Assembly (NCBI GenBank): GCA_006384855.1
Contig: VCJN01003051.1
Coordinates: 1 to 64,000, forward strand
Length of the DNA stretch: 64,000 bases
Reading direction: 5' to 3'
Source of the DNA: Tetraselmis striata
Lineage: Eukaryota; Chlorophyta; Chlorodendrophyceae; Chlorodendrales; Chlorodendraceae
A program made the translations under genes and the position numbers. Each line of letters opens with the position of its first letter. Position 1 is the stretch's first letter. Below, in pieces: positions 9,983 to 21,700 of the stretch. The notes under the pieces are model-generated. The model did not search any database and was not told where the DNA came from. It saw only the letters and a list, made by a program, of their open reading frames with translations.

Positions 9983-10609
9983 ATGAGCACTGGCGTTCAG
10001 AACGCCCCTGTCGACGGTCCATGCCATACTCCCACGAGCTGGGGACTGGAGTCCACCCTGAAAGGTACAATGTGTCGGCGGGTGGGTGACTTGACTGCTA
10101 AGAGGATTAGAATTTCACAGCCGTTGACCGCCCCGTGCTGCGTTACTTTTTGATGTTGCTCTTGCAGCTGAGGACAAGGCAGTGATGCCAGCGCTGTCTT
10201 TGACAAATGTTGGCCGCGTTACACTCAGATTCCTTAGGCTGGCTCGAGGTCTGCGAGGTGACGCCGCACTGGGAAGCCGCAAGTGAGTCGCGTTTGTTTT
10301 CCCACTTGTTCGATTACACAGCCACCGCCGCCGCGACAAGCAATCAACACGCATACTGACTTTCGCAGTTGCTGTGTTAGACCTCCGACGTCGACAGTTG
10401 ACGTCGACCAGGGCGGTAGCCCGGAGCCCCCGGCCAAGGAGGCCGAGCAGCCCGCCAAGCCGGCGGCTGGGGGGGCGGGGTGGTGCCGGGGCCATGGCGG
10501 GCGGTGGGGCGCTCGGGTCGCGGGCCGGCCGCCGGGCCGCCGTAGCCGCTGCCGCCACCCGCGAGCAGCAGACCGGCCGCCGAGGCGGTCCCGTCAAAAC
10601 CCGATGTAA
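9983..10609 (+). CDS. Small three-exon gene of unknown function
   Basis: Three exons join with consistent phases: 9983-10064 (ATG, ends phase 1 at a GTACAA donor), 10168-10282 (acceptor CTCTTGCAG, ends phase 2 at a GTGAGT donor) and 10369-10609 (acceptor CTTTCGCAG, stop TAA). The predicted product is about 145 aa. It starts MSTGVQNAPVDG, has a basic central stretch VTLRFLRLARGLRG that could be a short amphipathic helix, then an acidic/proline segment EPPAKEAEQPAKPAAGG and a strongly arginine-rich tail. I recognise no domain. The agreement of three phases with good splice sites is the main argument that it is real. The opposite strand is also open over 10115-10651, but with less sensible composition. 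A transposon-derived gene cannot be excluded. Confidence 0.45.
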
Positions 10610-13600
10610 ATAATTAATTCCGCCCGCCCACTGCCGCGCGCCTCGCCGCACACTGCCGCGCGCCCACTCACTAGCTGTGCCTCGCGCGCGCTATCGCGGA
10701 TTAGGCCAGAGCGCGGCGAGATTGTCGGGCTTCCAGGGGCAGATGCAATAGTCCTTTTGTTCAGGAAATTATGAGTGTATAGCGTCGCAATGACGTGTGA
10801 TATGCGCCTGATGCAGTTTAATACGGTAACGTCACGGAATGACTACAGAAGAATGTCATACTACTGATAAGATTATAGGATGGGTACAGGGTATTACAAT
10901 TAATTACGAAGTCGGGCGGGAGCCTAGTGTCTCCGGCGTGGCAGCTCAACGCGCTCGCCGCTGAGCTCGGGTGCGTCGGGGCGGGGCAACAAGCCGGAGA
11001 GTGGGAGCACACGCACTCCACCCTCCAAGGTGGGGGAGATGGCACACCTCCAAGTGGAGGTTGAAAATGAGCTGCGCACTTGGCATTGCATATCCCTCCA
11101 TCCAAGCCCCGGCACATGGCCATAGTGACAAAACTCAGTGCCATGATGCACGCTTTGCAACACCCAACTAGGGAGACGTTGGACATGGAGGGGATGTAGT
11201 GCGAGGCCATGCAGTGAGAGGCAGCGCGCAGCGGAGGAACATGGGCACACGACGGCGGAGGAGGGACAGCCGGGAGGTGAGGAACACGGGGGCGGGAAGG
11301 ACATGGAGGAAGAAGAGGAGCAGAAGGAGATGCAATGGCCCTTGTCCCCGGCAGAGATTAGGGCAGAGAAGGCGATGGCGGTCAAGGCGGCTATGGCAGC
11401 TACGCGGGCCAAGGAGGCAGGCGTGGGAAGTAAGTGGAGCTACGGCTATATAACGCCATGTCGTTGCCTTACTAAATGCTATGCAACGAGAGGTAGAGGT
11501 GAAGGGGGGGGGGTGGAATCCCCTCGCACTAAGCGAGTTGAGGGGCGGTGCCCCTCACCACTTCCGCCACACCACACCGGAGGATGGGTGCTCGGGGTTA
11601 GGAGCACAGTGCCGTAATAGGGGCTTAGCCTCCGTGGAATCACTTTGCCGGCTGCTTGGGGGGGGGGGGGGGGGGGGGGGGGGGTATGAACCTGGCCTTA
11701 CTTGCACGCTAGGCGCTATTAAATTAGTGGACCTTTGCGGGTTCGTGCCGCCGGGCCGTAAGACAGTTGGCATCTTTGGCACAAAGACTAACTAAGCGAG
11801 AAAAAAGGTTGTAAGAAATTTCAAATTTCAAATTGTCAAGATCGGAGAGCATACGGCCAATGGTGCAGAGAGGGGGGTCTCCGCCTTTGCCTCAAAATTT
11901 CGAGGCGTCCGGGGACACCGCTGGCAGCAACTCAAGGCGAGGGCTGATCTCACTAACGAGACGCCCGAGCGAGCGACCTAACAGCTTGGCCGCGGTCGGT
12001 GGGGCGCATCGCAAGAGCAAGCTGCAAATTCCGGGGCACTACAATAAACATCGAGAACGTGTACATATGCGGCGGTCACGTGGGAACGGGTACATGCAGC
12101 CGGGCTAGCGCGTACAAGTTCGCGCCCTTGCTTGTAGGAACATAGTCCCCCGTACGACTCAGCACGCGCCGCGTTCCGATAGGCCGATACCACTGATGCG
12201 AAACTAGTACGTACATTTGCAACAAAATTGAAATTGAAATGTGTTACAACTGAATCAAGTTGTCTTTACTCAGCATCGAGGATGAAGGGCCCACCCATGA
12301 CCAACCCGCATAGGGTCCGCTAATTGAAGCGCTTAGGGCGGAGCCTCTGTAGGCAACGTGGCTATGTTGCGGCACAGGTGTACTAATCATCATCAATGGA
12401 CGCGTTTCGTGTACACGCTTAGTATTTCATACGGGGTTGATGACCCTACGACGCGTATATGGCGCCACCATGCACTCGCCACACGCACCGGATGATGTGC
12501 ATGACGCATGTCCGTACAAATACGCGAATGCGTTACATCCCGTATGTGCTGCGTCTTCCCACCTACCGTTTCTATGCCCCCGGATCCCGCAGTGCTGCGC
12601 TCCACCGACAGCGGCCAAGCGGCTAGGCCGCCTAGCCGTCTCGATGCCGAGATTAGCCCCTGCCTCGACGACTACCTAATATAATGCCTTGGGTGCCCTC
12701 GGGCGCCTCGAGGGTCGGACCAAGGCGCAGGCGGGGAAAACACTCCTTTGCACCGCTGGCATATGCTCTCCAATCTTGTGCAGATCATCACCAATGCCGG
12801 ATCGCCCGATCCGCGGCGGCCACTTCTCCACCAGCGATCACGCTCCTCACCGGGGTCAACGCCCGAAGGTGGTTTCCCGGGGTCCGTGCCCGGCGGGATG
12901 TCTTACCCCCGCTACTGTGCAAGGCTGTGCCGAGTATTGTAACGCCCCTCGTACATGGTAGGTTGCACCGAACTACGAAAACACGATTTTATTTCGAACA
13001 ACCCTCGCCGGTAGGTTGTCCCCGTCCGAGTCGCAAACAACCCCTTCCCACCCGTAGGCGGATGAATCTCGGAGAGGCGGACGCAAGGCCGAGGTCATAC
13101 ATGAATTATTTTTAGCAGCCCCCGTACATGGTTGTTGTCCAGCGGCGCCAGCAGGCGCTACCGGTATTATTTAAAAGGACTGCGAGGATTATTTGAAAGC
13201 CCCCAATAGGGCTCCCGGACCCCGGTCGTCGCATGATCCGAGGATCGTCACTAGCAGCAACCGGCCACCCCGCTCAGCCCCGCCTGTCGCACCCCACCGG
13301 GCACGGGTCTTCGGGGTTACCAGCACCCACCACGTGGAGGTGCGGGTGGTGCCGACAAGCATGCCGCACCCGCCATGATCCTCCGTCCGCTCCTTGTGGG
13401 CCGCTGCCGGGAGGCGGGCGCCCATGTACAATAACCTATATAGCAACGTGGCCTACATATATAGACCCCGCCTACGTGTTTAGATCAGCGAACCCTATGC
13501 CGGTTGGTAAGGGGCGGGCCCTTCCCTGATGTTGTGTGAAGACAACTTGTCAACCCAAAAACTTTACTAAGTTGTAACGAATACTAAAGTAACAAATTTG

Positions 13601-14274
13601 GGGGTGGGGACAGAGCAGCCACATAAGATCGAATGGGCGAGGGATGAATGGAGGGTGATGACCGCCGGTAGACTGTTGCGCTTCTATCAGTGTCTCGGGA
13701 GTCCGGGACCAACCGGCTGACACATGACCAATAATAATACTGCTTACATCTTGGCCCTGCAAGTGGCGATAAACATAAAATATTAAGTGAAGCACTCAAG
13801 CACTCACATATATTCGAAGACATGGCCGACATTTTATACATGTGAGTTCATGTAAAGGGAGTAGCTAGATTTATTAAATAAACGGGTCTCAGTACGAATA
13901 CATGTACGAGTACCCGTGTACAGTAGTCGCGCAACTAGTCGCTAGTATATCCTATATACGCGACAACGCGCAGTCGTCATCAGCATGCCCTGCCCTGGCG
14001 GATGGCCCTGCTGCAGATCGTCATGCTAAGGATTATTTCGCGGCATGCGCAGCACGCACGATTGCCCGAGCGAAGCATAGCATATGCATATACGGTAATT
14101 ACGGGCCCGAATTAGTCGTCCAGGTAATCCTTCCCGTACCTCGTATTAGTGTAGGGATAAGCAGGGATGAGCATTGTACACTACACTTCAAAATTATTTT
14201 CAAGCCAGAGGGGTACTTCGCATTCGCTAGTATGTAGATTTTCGTCAGTCCCATTATCATCAAGGATACCACAG
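10610..14274. other. 3.7 kb without a confident gene
   Basis: Mostly unassigned. One segment deserves note: a plus-strand frame open from about 11170, with an ATG at 11303 and ending at a perfect GTAAGT donor at 11430. It is acidic then Ala-rich (MEEEEEQKEMQWPLSPAEIR) and could be an exon, but no partner exon was identified. A G27 run lies at 11658-11684. Frames at 12684-13115 (+) and 13189-13446 (-) are open but Arg/Pro-rich and unrecognised. The rest is AT/GC-mixed intergenic DNA with short GTAC-rich palindromes. Confidence 0.35.
11658..11684. repeat. G27 homopolymer
   Basis: An uninterrupted run of 27 G, outside any supported gene. Confidence 0.95.
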
Positions 14275-14418
14275 GTTTACTCGGTTGATGCACTAGCCCT
14301 TCGGGGTTCGAATGAGGCAATGGTCTACTGGCTATGCCAGAGCTACGACTGCAGTTGGCGCACGAGGTCAAGTGCTGGGGCGGCTTCGGCCGATGTCCCG
14401 GGGCGAACTTTACTTTAC
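14275..14418 (+). repeat. SINE-like dispersed repeat, copy 3
   Basis: The most complete plus-strand copy. It starts TTTACTCGGTTGATGCACTA, has GGGGTTCGAATGAGGC (a good match to the pol III B box GGTTCGANTCC) and ends with the conserved CCGATGTCCCGGGGCGAACT. It matches 6301-6449 (-) end to end and 1202-1294 (+) in its last part. Confidence 0.65.
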
Positions 14419-15986
14419 GTTTACCACACGGCGCACGGTTTCGCGCACTTCCATTAAGCCATTCTAAACGTTACGTGTGGTGCATTTGTGGGGGACAACT
14501 GGTTGCTAAATTCACGATGCCATCACGGACGTATGGGACCGCACGCTTCCCACCACTGAAAAAAGGAAGACTACACCACTACGCCGGCAGCGCGTGACAC
14601 GTGCCACGTGCTTGTACGGCATACGCGCACTTCCCCCCAAAAGTCGCCAGCATGGTTACATAATGACTGGATGAGGCAGTGTAGGTAGCGTGAGGCGTGC
14701 GTGTACCGCAGCGCTCGCTTCTATGCATGTACGCGTACATTACAACCAACTAACATGCACCAACACGCGGTGCCGAGTAGCGACTAGATTATAGGTGGGT
14801 AGGCAACGAGTAGATGCCCTAGACTTGGCGTTACCTGGCGCCATGATTTGTTTAATGAAAATTGGGGTTGTGTAGTAAACTCGGGCTACCCCGTTTTGGT
14901 AGTTTGAATTACCCACGTGTACATCTCAATGTACAAGGTTGAGATTGTGGCAAGCGTAGTCAGCACCCTAGGGCACCTCAAACCCTATTTAGGTTTGCCC
15001 CGATGCCTTGGCTCGCCGAGCTAGCTTGGGTAGCGTCTCTACCCGAGCTAGGATTTGCCATTAATTTTGAACTATGGTGTAATTTGTCGGATTACACTAT
15101 CCCGCACCGTGCTTCACTCAATCACTTGCTTGCACAACGAATCGTCTTGCACAGCACCAGAATACCCCAAAACTGGTTGTCAAGGACTGATGATGTCCTA
15201 GTGAAACTACAGTATAACCTATTTGGTTTCCCAGCAAAGGTAGAGACAGCGTACTCATAGCAACACCACCTTATCTACTATGCTACCGTTATGTAGTATG
15301 TTTCAGTGCGTGCCTGGTGGGTACGGACAATTTGCCCGCCGAATACGCACACCACCCGTATATCGGGCTAATGTTCTGGCATATTGTAGCGCCAACATCG
15401 TGCGCGGGCATGGGCTCTTGATGCATGAGGGCTACCATGTACAGACTTATAGTACACGCTACATGTAAAATTTTGGGCACAGAATTAGCCTACATCGCCC
15501 TTGTACATTGCGTAGGTATCGTGTAACTCGGCGGGCTGTCTCGCATACTAGCTTCAATTCGCTAGCAACACCCCGACCATTTGCGTTTTCCGCTAGCACG
15601 CCCCGCCACATCCATGTTGCGAGGAGAATGGGCTACTATCCGTAGTTCAATGGCGCACAAGGCCGAACTGGCATTCTGAAGAAACCGGTCGCGATTCGAT
15701 GCCATGCGGCGTAGTGCAACCTACTCACTGGTTTGTACCCACACATCATGTCATAATATTGACACCTGTTGTGGCAGCAGGGGCCCGTACGCTTACCAAA
15801 TCGTACGAGTACTACTGGTACCGGCAGCGCGGCTCTGTAATCAGCGTCCGGCGTACGCCGTGTTTTTTTTTTCCGTCCGGCGTACGCCGTGTATATCAAT
15901 AATTCAATATTTTGCAGCGGAGCGAGTACAGGTACCGTTGTATATTAAGAACGGGATGTACGCACAGCTGTACCAGCTACGTTCAA
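14419..15986. other. Intergenic region, no confident gene
   Basis: An 86-codon frame at 15003-15260 (+) has natural-looking composition but no recognisable motif. Two direct copies of CCGTCCGGCGTACGCCGTGT-like sequence flank a T run at 15845-15893. A tRNA-like segment lies at 15636-15715. Confidence 0.4.
15636..15715 (+). tRNA. tRNA-derived fragment (A and B boxes only)
   Basis: TAGTTCAATGG fits the internal pol III A box (TRGYNNARNGG). GATTCGATGCC, about 55 nt later, is close to the B box. The spacing is tRNA-like, but the T stem and acceptor stem do not pair properly, so this is at best a tRNA-derived remnant. Confidence 0.25.
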
Positions 15987-15991
15987 AATAC
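15987..15991. repeat. Target-site duplication (left), AATAC
   Basis: The five bases AATAC directly before the left LTR recur directly after the right LTR at 23607-23611, as expected for Ty3/gypsy integration. Confidence 0.9.
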
Positions 15992-16250
15992 TGTAAGGGG
16001 ATGATAATACCCTGAGTAAAACCTAGCAATCTTGATGTACTGGTGACCCAGGTACATAGAATATTCTGGATACTGCTGATGCGGCTACTGATGACATCAG
16101 CTGCCGCTCGGTATTTTCATATATAGTCACCTCCGCAGCACACCACCTGTAATTCAGTTCTCACAATCTCTCAACCAACCAGACTTCTTACGACTCCGAA
16201 CACCAGTTCTTTCGTAGCGAGACCCTATTCTCAACAGGCGTCCCGTCACA
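15992..16250 (+). repeat. Left LTR
   Basis: 259 bp, TG...CA ends, matching 23348-23606 with no difference seen. It contains TATATAG at about 16118-16126, a possible TATA box for the element transcript. Confidence 0.95.
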
Positions 16251-16252
16251 TT

Positions 16253-16270
16253 TGGTGCTTCTACCCTCAA
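16253..16270 (+). promoter_or_regulatory. Putative primer-binding site
   Basis: TGGTGCTTCTACCCTC begins two bases after the left LTR. It has the TGG expected to pair with a tRNA CCA end. The cognate tRNA was not identified. Confidence 0.55.
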
Positions 16271-17247
16271 CGTTCGCTGTACTCGCAGTTCTTTCTTTTC
16301 GCGCGCCGCCTTTATACGGGTGGAGCTTGCGATTACGGCCCGACTGGCCAAGAACCCTGTAGTTTTTCTTGACACAGCACATATCGAATCGGTTTGCCAC
16401 TGTGGCTTCATAACGCTGCATTTTTGGCACCACTCCGCACATTTGTTAGCCTCATAAGGCTGTGCACCATCATACCTACCAGTTCTGCGCACTCGGGCTG
16501 TTGTTCAGACCCCGTAGTTCGCGCATTACCGCCCGATTAGGTCTCTTACGACCTTGGCGAGTTGAGTCGGCAGTTCCGACATAACTCGGCGACACTTCTC
16601 GACCGCAGTACTTCGTCGACTTGTTCTCACCGCCACGTACAGGTAAGACACTACCTTCCCATTTCACATTTGCCTTCTCTGTCGACTCGTGACCGTGCGT
16701 CGCTCTTAGAATGGCGTCGCCGGCCCTCCGTTCGTCTAATTCTGTCTTAAAAAAAAAAAAAAAAAAGATAGAGAGAGAATATTCCTGGTCGAACCCTGTC
16801 CAACACTGCGACTAACATATCGCAGTAGTCTATGCCTGAGTTTATTACTCTGTTGGTAGTCCGAGAGGTATCTCTGGACGATCTTTACTCGCCGTTTACG
16901 AACGACCCTGAGATTGTCGTCGTTCAACTTGAGTTTATAGACGGCGTTATTTATTACTGGCTCCCGTACTACCGACAGTTGCCAGACGAAAATATTCTCG
17001 AAAATTTTATTCACAAGTTATGTTGGGACTCTTAAAATATTTATATTTTTGAGGAGCAGTTCATACACATGTTCTCCTCACAGTTTGTGTCATCACAAAG
17101 ACCCAAGGATGGTTTCCTCTTTGTTGGGTCTTTTGAGATGCATGTTGCTCTCAAAATAGCAACTTTCATTGCTTGCTGCTCCTGTTGAGCCAAACATTAA
17201 TTCTGCCGATGCGTGATACCTGTTTACAGGACGTTGTTCGTCTTACC
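16271..17247 (+). promoter_or_regulatory. Structured 5' leader of the retrotransposon
   Basis: About 1 kb between the primer-binding site and the gag ATG. It holds an A18 run (16748-16765) and a 67-codon acidic frame at 16832-17035 starting MPEFITLLVV. Two strong stem-loops follow: GAGGAG...CTCCTC at 17051-17079, and AAAGACCCAA...TTGGGTCTTTT at 17097-17134. A weaker one pairs TTGAGATG with CTCAAAATAG at 17133-17160. TGTTTACAG at 17222-17230 resembles a splice acceptor just before the gag ATG. Packaging, translation control and splicing are all possible roles; none is shown. Confidence 0.5.
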
Positions 17248-18269
17248 ATGACTAAGCACGGCCCCTCAAAAAATAAAAAGAGTAAGGCTCGTGCTGCTGA
17301 AGCAGCGCGCCAGGCCCTCACAAGGCCTTCCACTCGTATTCTCTCAGACTCGCCGTCGTCTGATAAGCGGCGCGAACCTTCACCAACGCGGCGCAGACGC
17401 CCTTTACCTCTCACTCAGTCACCACAACCGGATGTTCCGGATGCCCATTTGGCAGAGGAGGATCAGCTACCTTCTAATGATGTTGGCTATGCAGTGGAGG
17501 GTTTACTTGATAATGAGGATTCACAACCCTCGCAGACCAATCCTCGTTTCCGTCGAGAGGAGAAGTCGGATGCTGAGTCGAATCCCTCCACAAGTGAGGT
17601 AACTGAATCCTATGATCTAGATGCCGAGCATGATACTGCTCGTGGCGAACATCAATCTGCTCGTGTTGAGCATGTTGATCGTGCTCCTGTTGAGCGCCAT
17701 TCTGCTCTTATTGAGCATCCATCTACGCGACCACCTGCTCGTGTTGAGCGTGGAAAAGGTAGTAGGCCAGCTCTTGCTGTCTACTCGCGCGTTGATAAGT
17801 CCTTGCAGTTGGGCTTGACAATAGACGACTGCACTGATGGATTCTTGGCGCTTCCTGGATACTTTGTGGTTACTCCGTTCTCTCATCCTCACTTGTTTGA
17901 GGCTCTGCATCTTGTTGATGGCGAGAGATCATGGGGGTCTGTTCTCCAGGTTGGGCATAAGCCATCCGTGACCTGTTGGCCAGGAGGGCGCAGTTCACCC
18001 ATTCTTTCAACAAGACCTTGCAGTCTGGGTTGGACGTAGGTGTCCCAGAGGTTCTCAAACCTTGGCTATTAGTCGCTTCTCCTGCTCCTGTTGATGCCAT
18101 GTTGGTAGAGCCTTCCAGCTCTGTTCAGCGGGGTAAGCGGCATGTGCCAATGGACACCGATGAGGAGCAATTCCCTCCTCAAAAGAGGGCTTCTCCGGTG
18201 CGTCCTTCTCTGTCAATAAAAATACCCCTACTTGCTGGCAAGGATCTGTTGCATTTTGATCCTACTTAA
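17248..18269 (+). pseudogene. gag: gag-like gene with one frame break
   Basis: The ATG at 17248 begins MTKHGPSKNKKSKARAAEAA, a basic N-terminus. A Ser/Pro/Asp-rich segment follows, then short repeats of the form (S)ARVEHVDRAPVERHSA, and a more globular region (DCTDGFLALPGYFVVTPF). The frame leaves the natural protein at about 17958 and ends at 18039. The continuing sense, AIRDLLARRAQFTHSF onward, is in the frame ending at 18269. No CCHC zinc knuckle was seen. Position and composition say gag. The frame break is either a mutation, a sequencing indel or, less likely, a programmed shift. The following 450 bases to the pol ATG are non-coding, with a pyrimidine-rich acceptor-like site ending at 18665. 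Confidence 0.6.
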
Positions 18270-18716
18270 CCACTCCAGTTTATTCATATTATGCACTTTC
18301 TGGATGTGGTCAAGTTATTATGATGAGTACTAGAGTCCCAATAGCTTACCGACCTTTCGAGAATAGGGAGAAGAAAATCTCCAAGAAGCATTAAAGCTTC
18401 TGACTGTTGGGCTCATAACCCTAACTGTTGGCTCAATCAATGTTAAGCCAACACACTGTTTCGTTAAGGCATAGTAGTTGGACATGTAAGCCCTTGTGTC
18501 TGCAATCATTTGTCTCCCCGCATGCATGAACTCGGTGATAGGGATGCATGTTGGTGTGAGCAACCTTTAACTATCGGTGATTTGGATTGTGCTCAGCCAG
18601 TTGAATCCCCTGGGGGACGCCCTAGGTGCGGGTCCTGGTCTTGACTGCCCCTGCCATTTTGACAGGTTCGCCAATAGTTAAAGAGACTCTTGACATCGCT
18701 GGCCAGCAACAACATC

Positions 18717-21700
18717 ATGCCACCAAAACTGGCAATTGTTGATGATGTTGGGCCTGTGCGCTTGAAACGCAAGGCCGGTGATGACCCTCAGGTCATTCAC
18801 CATTACTTAGATGACAACAAACGCAGACGCCGCCGGCATCATCACCCTCACAAATCTGTTGAGCCGCCGGCTAAAGAGGCTGTTGAACCAATACCTGAAC
18901 CGAAACCAATTTTCGAGCTACAGCCTCCTGTGACGGTTGATAAAAGTTCACAAACTCAGTCTCTAAATGTTGACGAGGCTGTTCAAACCGTCACTGAGTT
19001 TATCGAAGCTTATCAGGCCAGTATGGATAGGGCTTGCCAAGCAAATCCTGAGGATGATACTCCAATGCCTGATGCCGATAACTATCCGTTATTTGACCAG
19101 GAAGAGTGGGATAAAATAAATGCCTTATACGGTCCCTTTACTATGGACGGAGCGGCAACCGCTGCATCGTCCAAAGTCCCATCTTGTTTCTGTTCTCCCA
19201 CTAACTCTTTTCTTGACGCTGACCTGTCTGATCACCACATCTGGCTGAACCCTCCGTTTGAGAAAATCCCAGAGTTCATTTCTAGTTTTGAGTTCAAGAG
19301 GCAGCGCAACCCTTTTAATGTTTCTGCAGTTATTGCCATACCTCGTTGGAAGACTAATAAGTCTATCCGTCATATTTTGAGCTCTTATAAGAGACTCGAC
19401 ACTTACCCTAAAGGCACATACCTTTATACTATAACTGACACTGAGGACTCTACTAAACAAGTACCTATGGGTCCTACACCCTTTCCAGTCGATCTTTATC
19501 TTGCCGACCATACGGTTGAGGATCGCTTGTTGCAGACTCAACCACAGGATTCACAAAATCCGGTCGAAGCGCGTTTCACAAATATTAATACTGAGGTTTT
19601 CCCTTTTACGGCCCAAACTGTTCATACCGATCTACTCACCGCCGAGGCTCAAGTTACCTCTGGTGAGACTCTGCTCCCTCAGGATTTTACTACTTTGGTT
19701 GATAGCGGAGCGGGCCTTAACTTTGTATCATGGGATATTGTTCAAAATTACCATTTGCCGACTTCTAGGCTGCCCCGAACTCTCAAAATTTTATTGGCAG
19801 ATGGCACTACTTCTCGTATTGCCAAATACTCTGTTTCCCTCACATTGACATTTACGGGGGGATATCAAACTAAAGCAGAGTTTGTTTGTCTGTCAACAAA
19901 TCACCAATTTCAATTGGTGTTGGGCATGCCTTGGTTGCGGGATAACAATCCCGATATTGACTGGACTACAGGTCATATCACTGACCGCCATACCAAAACC
20001 CCTTTATTCATTACTTCTGTTATGCCGCGACCTGCTTCTGTTAAGCCGGTCTCCGCTAATAAAATGGCCAGAGCCATGCGCGAGACTGTTTTAGGCCATC
20101 GGAGGGAAGTTGATACTACTTACCTCTTGGCCACTTTTTCTGAAGACTTTGTCCCTACCACTAACAAGAAAGAAACTGACGACCTTGTCATTGATACTGA
20201 CTTTGGTCTTGAATACAGTAAAAAGGTCAAGGCATTATTGACAAAATATGGGCATGACAAAGCCACTCTTACTGAGTTACCACCTAGTAGAGGAAAGTTT
20301 GATCATCACATAGACCTCTTTGATGATGCCCAACCACCTAAGGGCCACATCTATCGGTTGTCTCCAGCTGAGTTAAAAGAGTTGAAGAGACAACTTGATC
20401 AATACCTTGAGAAGTCGTGGATCAGGCCTAGCTATTCTCCTTTTGCTGCGCCTGTTCTGTTTGCCCGCAAGGCTGATGGCTCTCTCCGAATGTGTATTGA
20501 CTACAGAGGCCTCAACCGTATCACCCGGGGCACTCAGTACCCGTTGCCTCGCATTGACACCATCCTTGACATCATCTCCTCTGCTAGTTGTTGGACATGT
20601 TTGGACCTTTCTAAGGCCTATCATCAGGTCCGTATCCGTGAAGAGGATGTATATAAAACCTCTTTTATTACTCAATTGGGGCAGTTTGAGATGAGAGTTC
20701 TCCCTTTTGGCTTGAAGACTGCCCCTGGAGCCTTTCAGGCTTATATTAATGCAGTTTTTGATGGCACGGCTGATGAACTTGGACAAGATACCAATATACT
20801 TAACGACTTTGTCCTATGCTACTTAGATGATATTATCATCTTCAGCCGGAACCCGGAGGACCACCTCCGCCATCTTGAGCAAGTGTTGTCACGCCTTGCC
20901 AAACACCACTTATACTTATCACCTAAAAAGTGCCACTGGGCTAAATCACACGTTATCTTTTTGGGACACTATATTACCAAATCCGGAGTTTTACCAAACC
21001 CGGAGAAAGTTAAGGCTGTTACAGATTGGCCAGTGCCCCGCAATATTACTGATGTTCGTGCATTTCTGGGTTTTGCCGGCTTTTACCGTAAGTTTATACC
21101 AGATTTTGCCAGCATTGCCAAACCCTTGTTTGATCTTACTAAATTAGATACTATTAAAGCATGGACATCTATACATCAACAAGCCTTCCAAACTATTAAA
21201 TACAAGCTGACACACGCTCCGGTGCTTATGGCCCCTGTTACGGGTCCTCAAGCTGAGTTTACCGTAGCCACTGATGCAAGTGGTTTTGCGGTAGGGGCTG
21301 TCCTGCTTCAGGTCGATCCAAAGACAAAACAGTTGCGTCCCATTGCCTACTTGGCGAAGGCGCTCAAAGGTGCTCAGCTCCATTATTCCACTTATGATAC
21401 TGAGTTCTTGGGGGTTGTCATTGCCCTACAGCACTGGCGTCATTTCCTGGAAGGCTGTGCACATTTTTATGTCGTTACTGATCATACTACACTTAGGCAT
21501 CTGCCCACTCAACAAGTTGTGGGTAGAAGACATGCCGGTTGGATGCAAGTCATCTCTGCTTTTACGCGGAATATGACTATCCTTTACAAAAAGGGAGAGC
21601 AGAATATGGCTGATGCACTCAGTCGTCGTCCCGACTTGAAACAGTCATTGGACACATTCTATCATCAATCCTTTGAGGAAGATCTTGAACACCTCACGGA

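Noticed and set aside
10115-10651. 178-codon minus-strand frame as the gene at 10 kb
   Set aside because: The plus strand offers three phase-consistent exons with good splice sites. The minus translation is Arg/Ala-rich and featureless.
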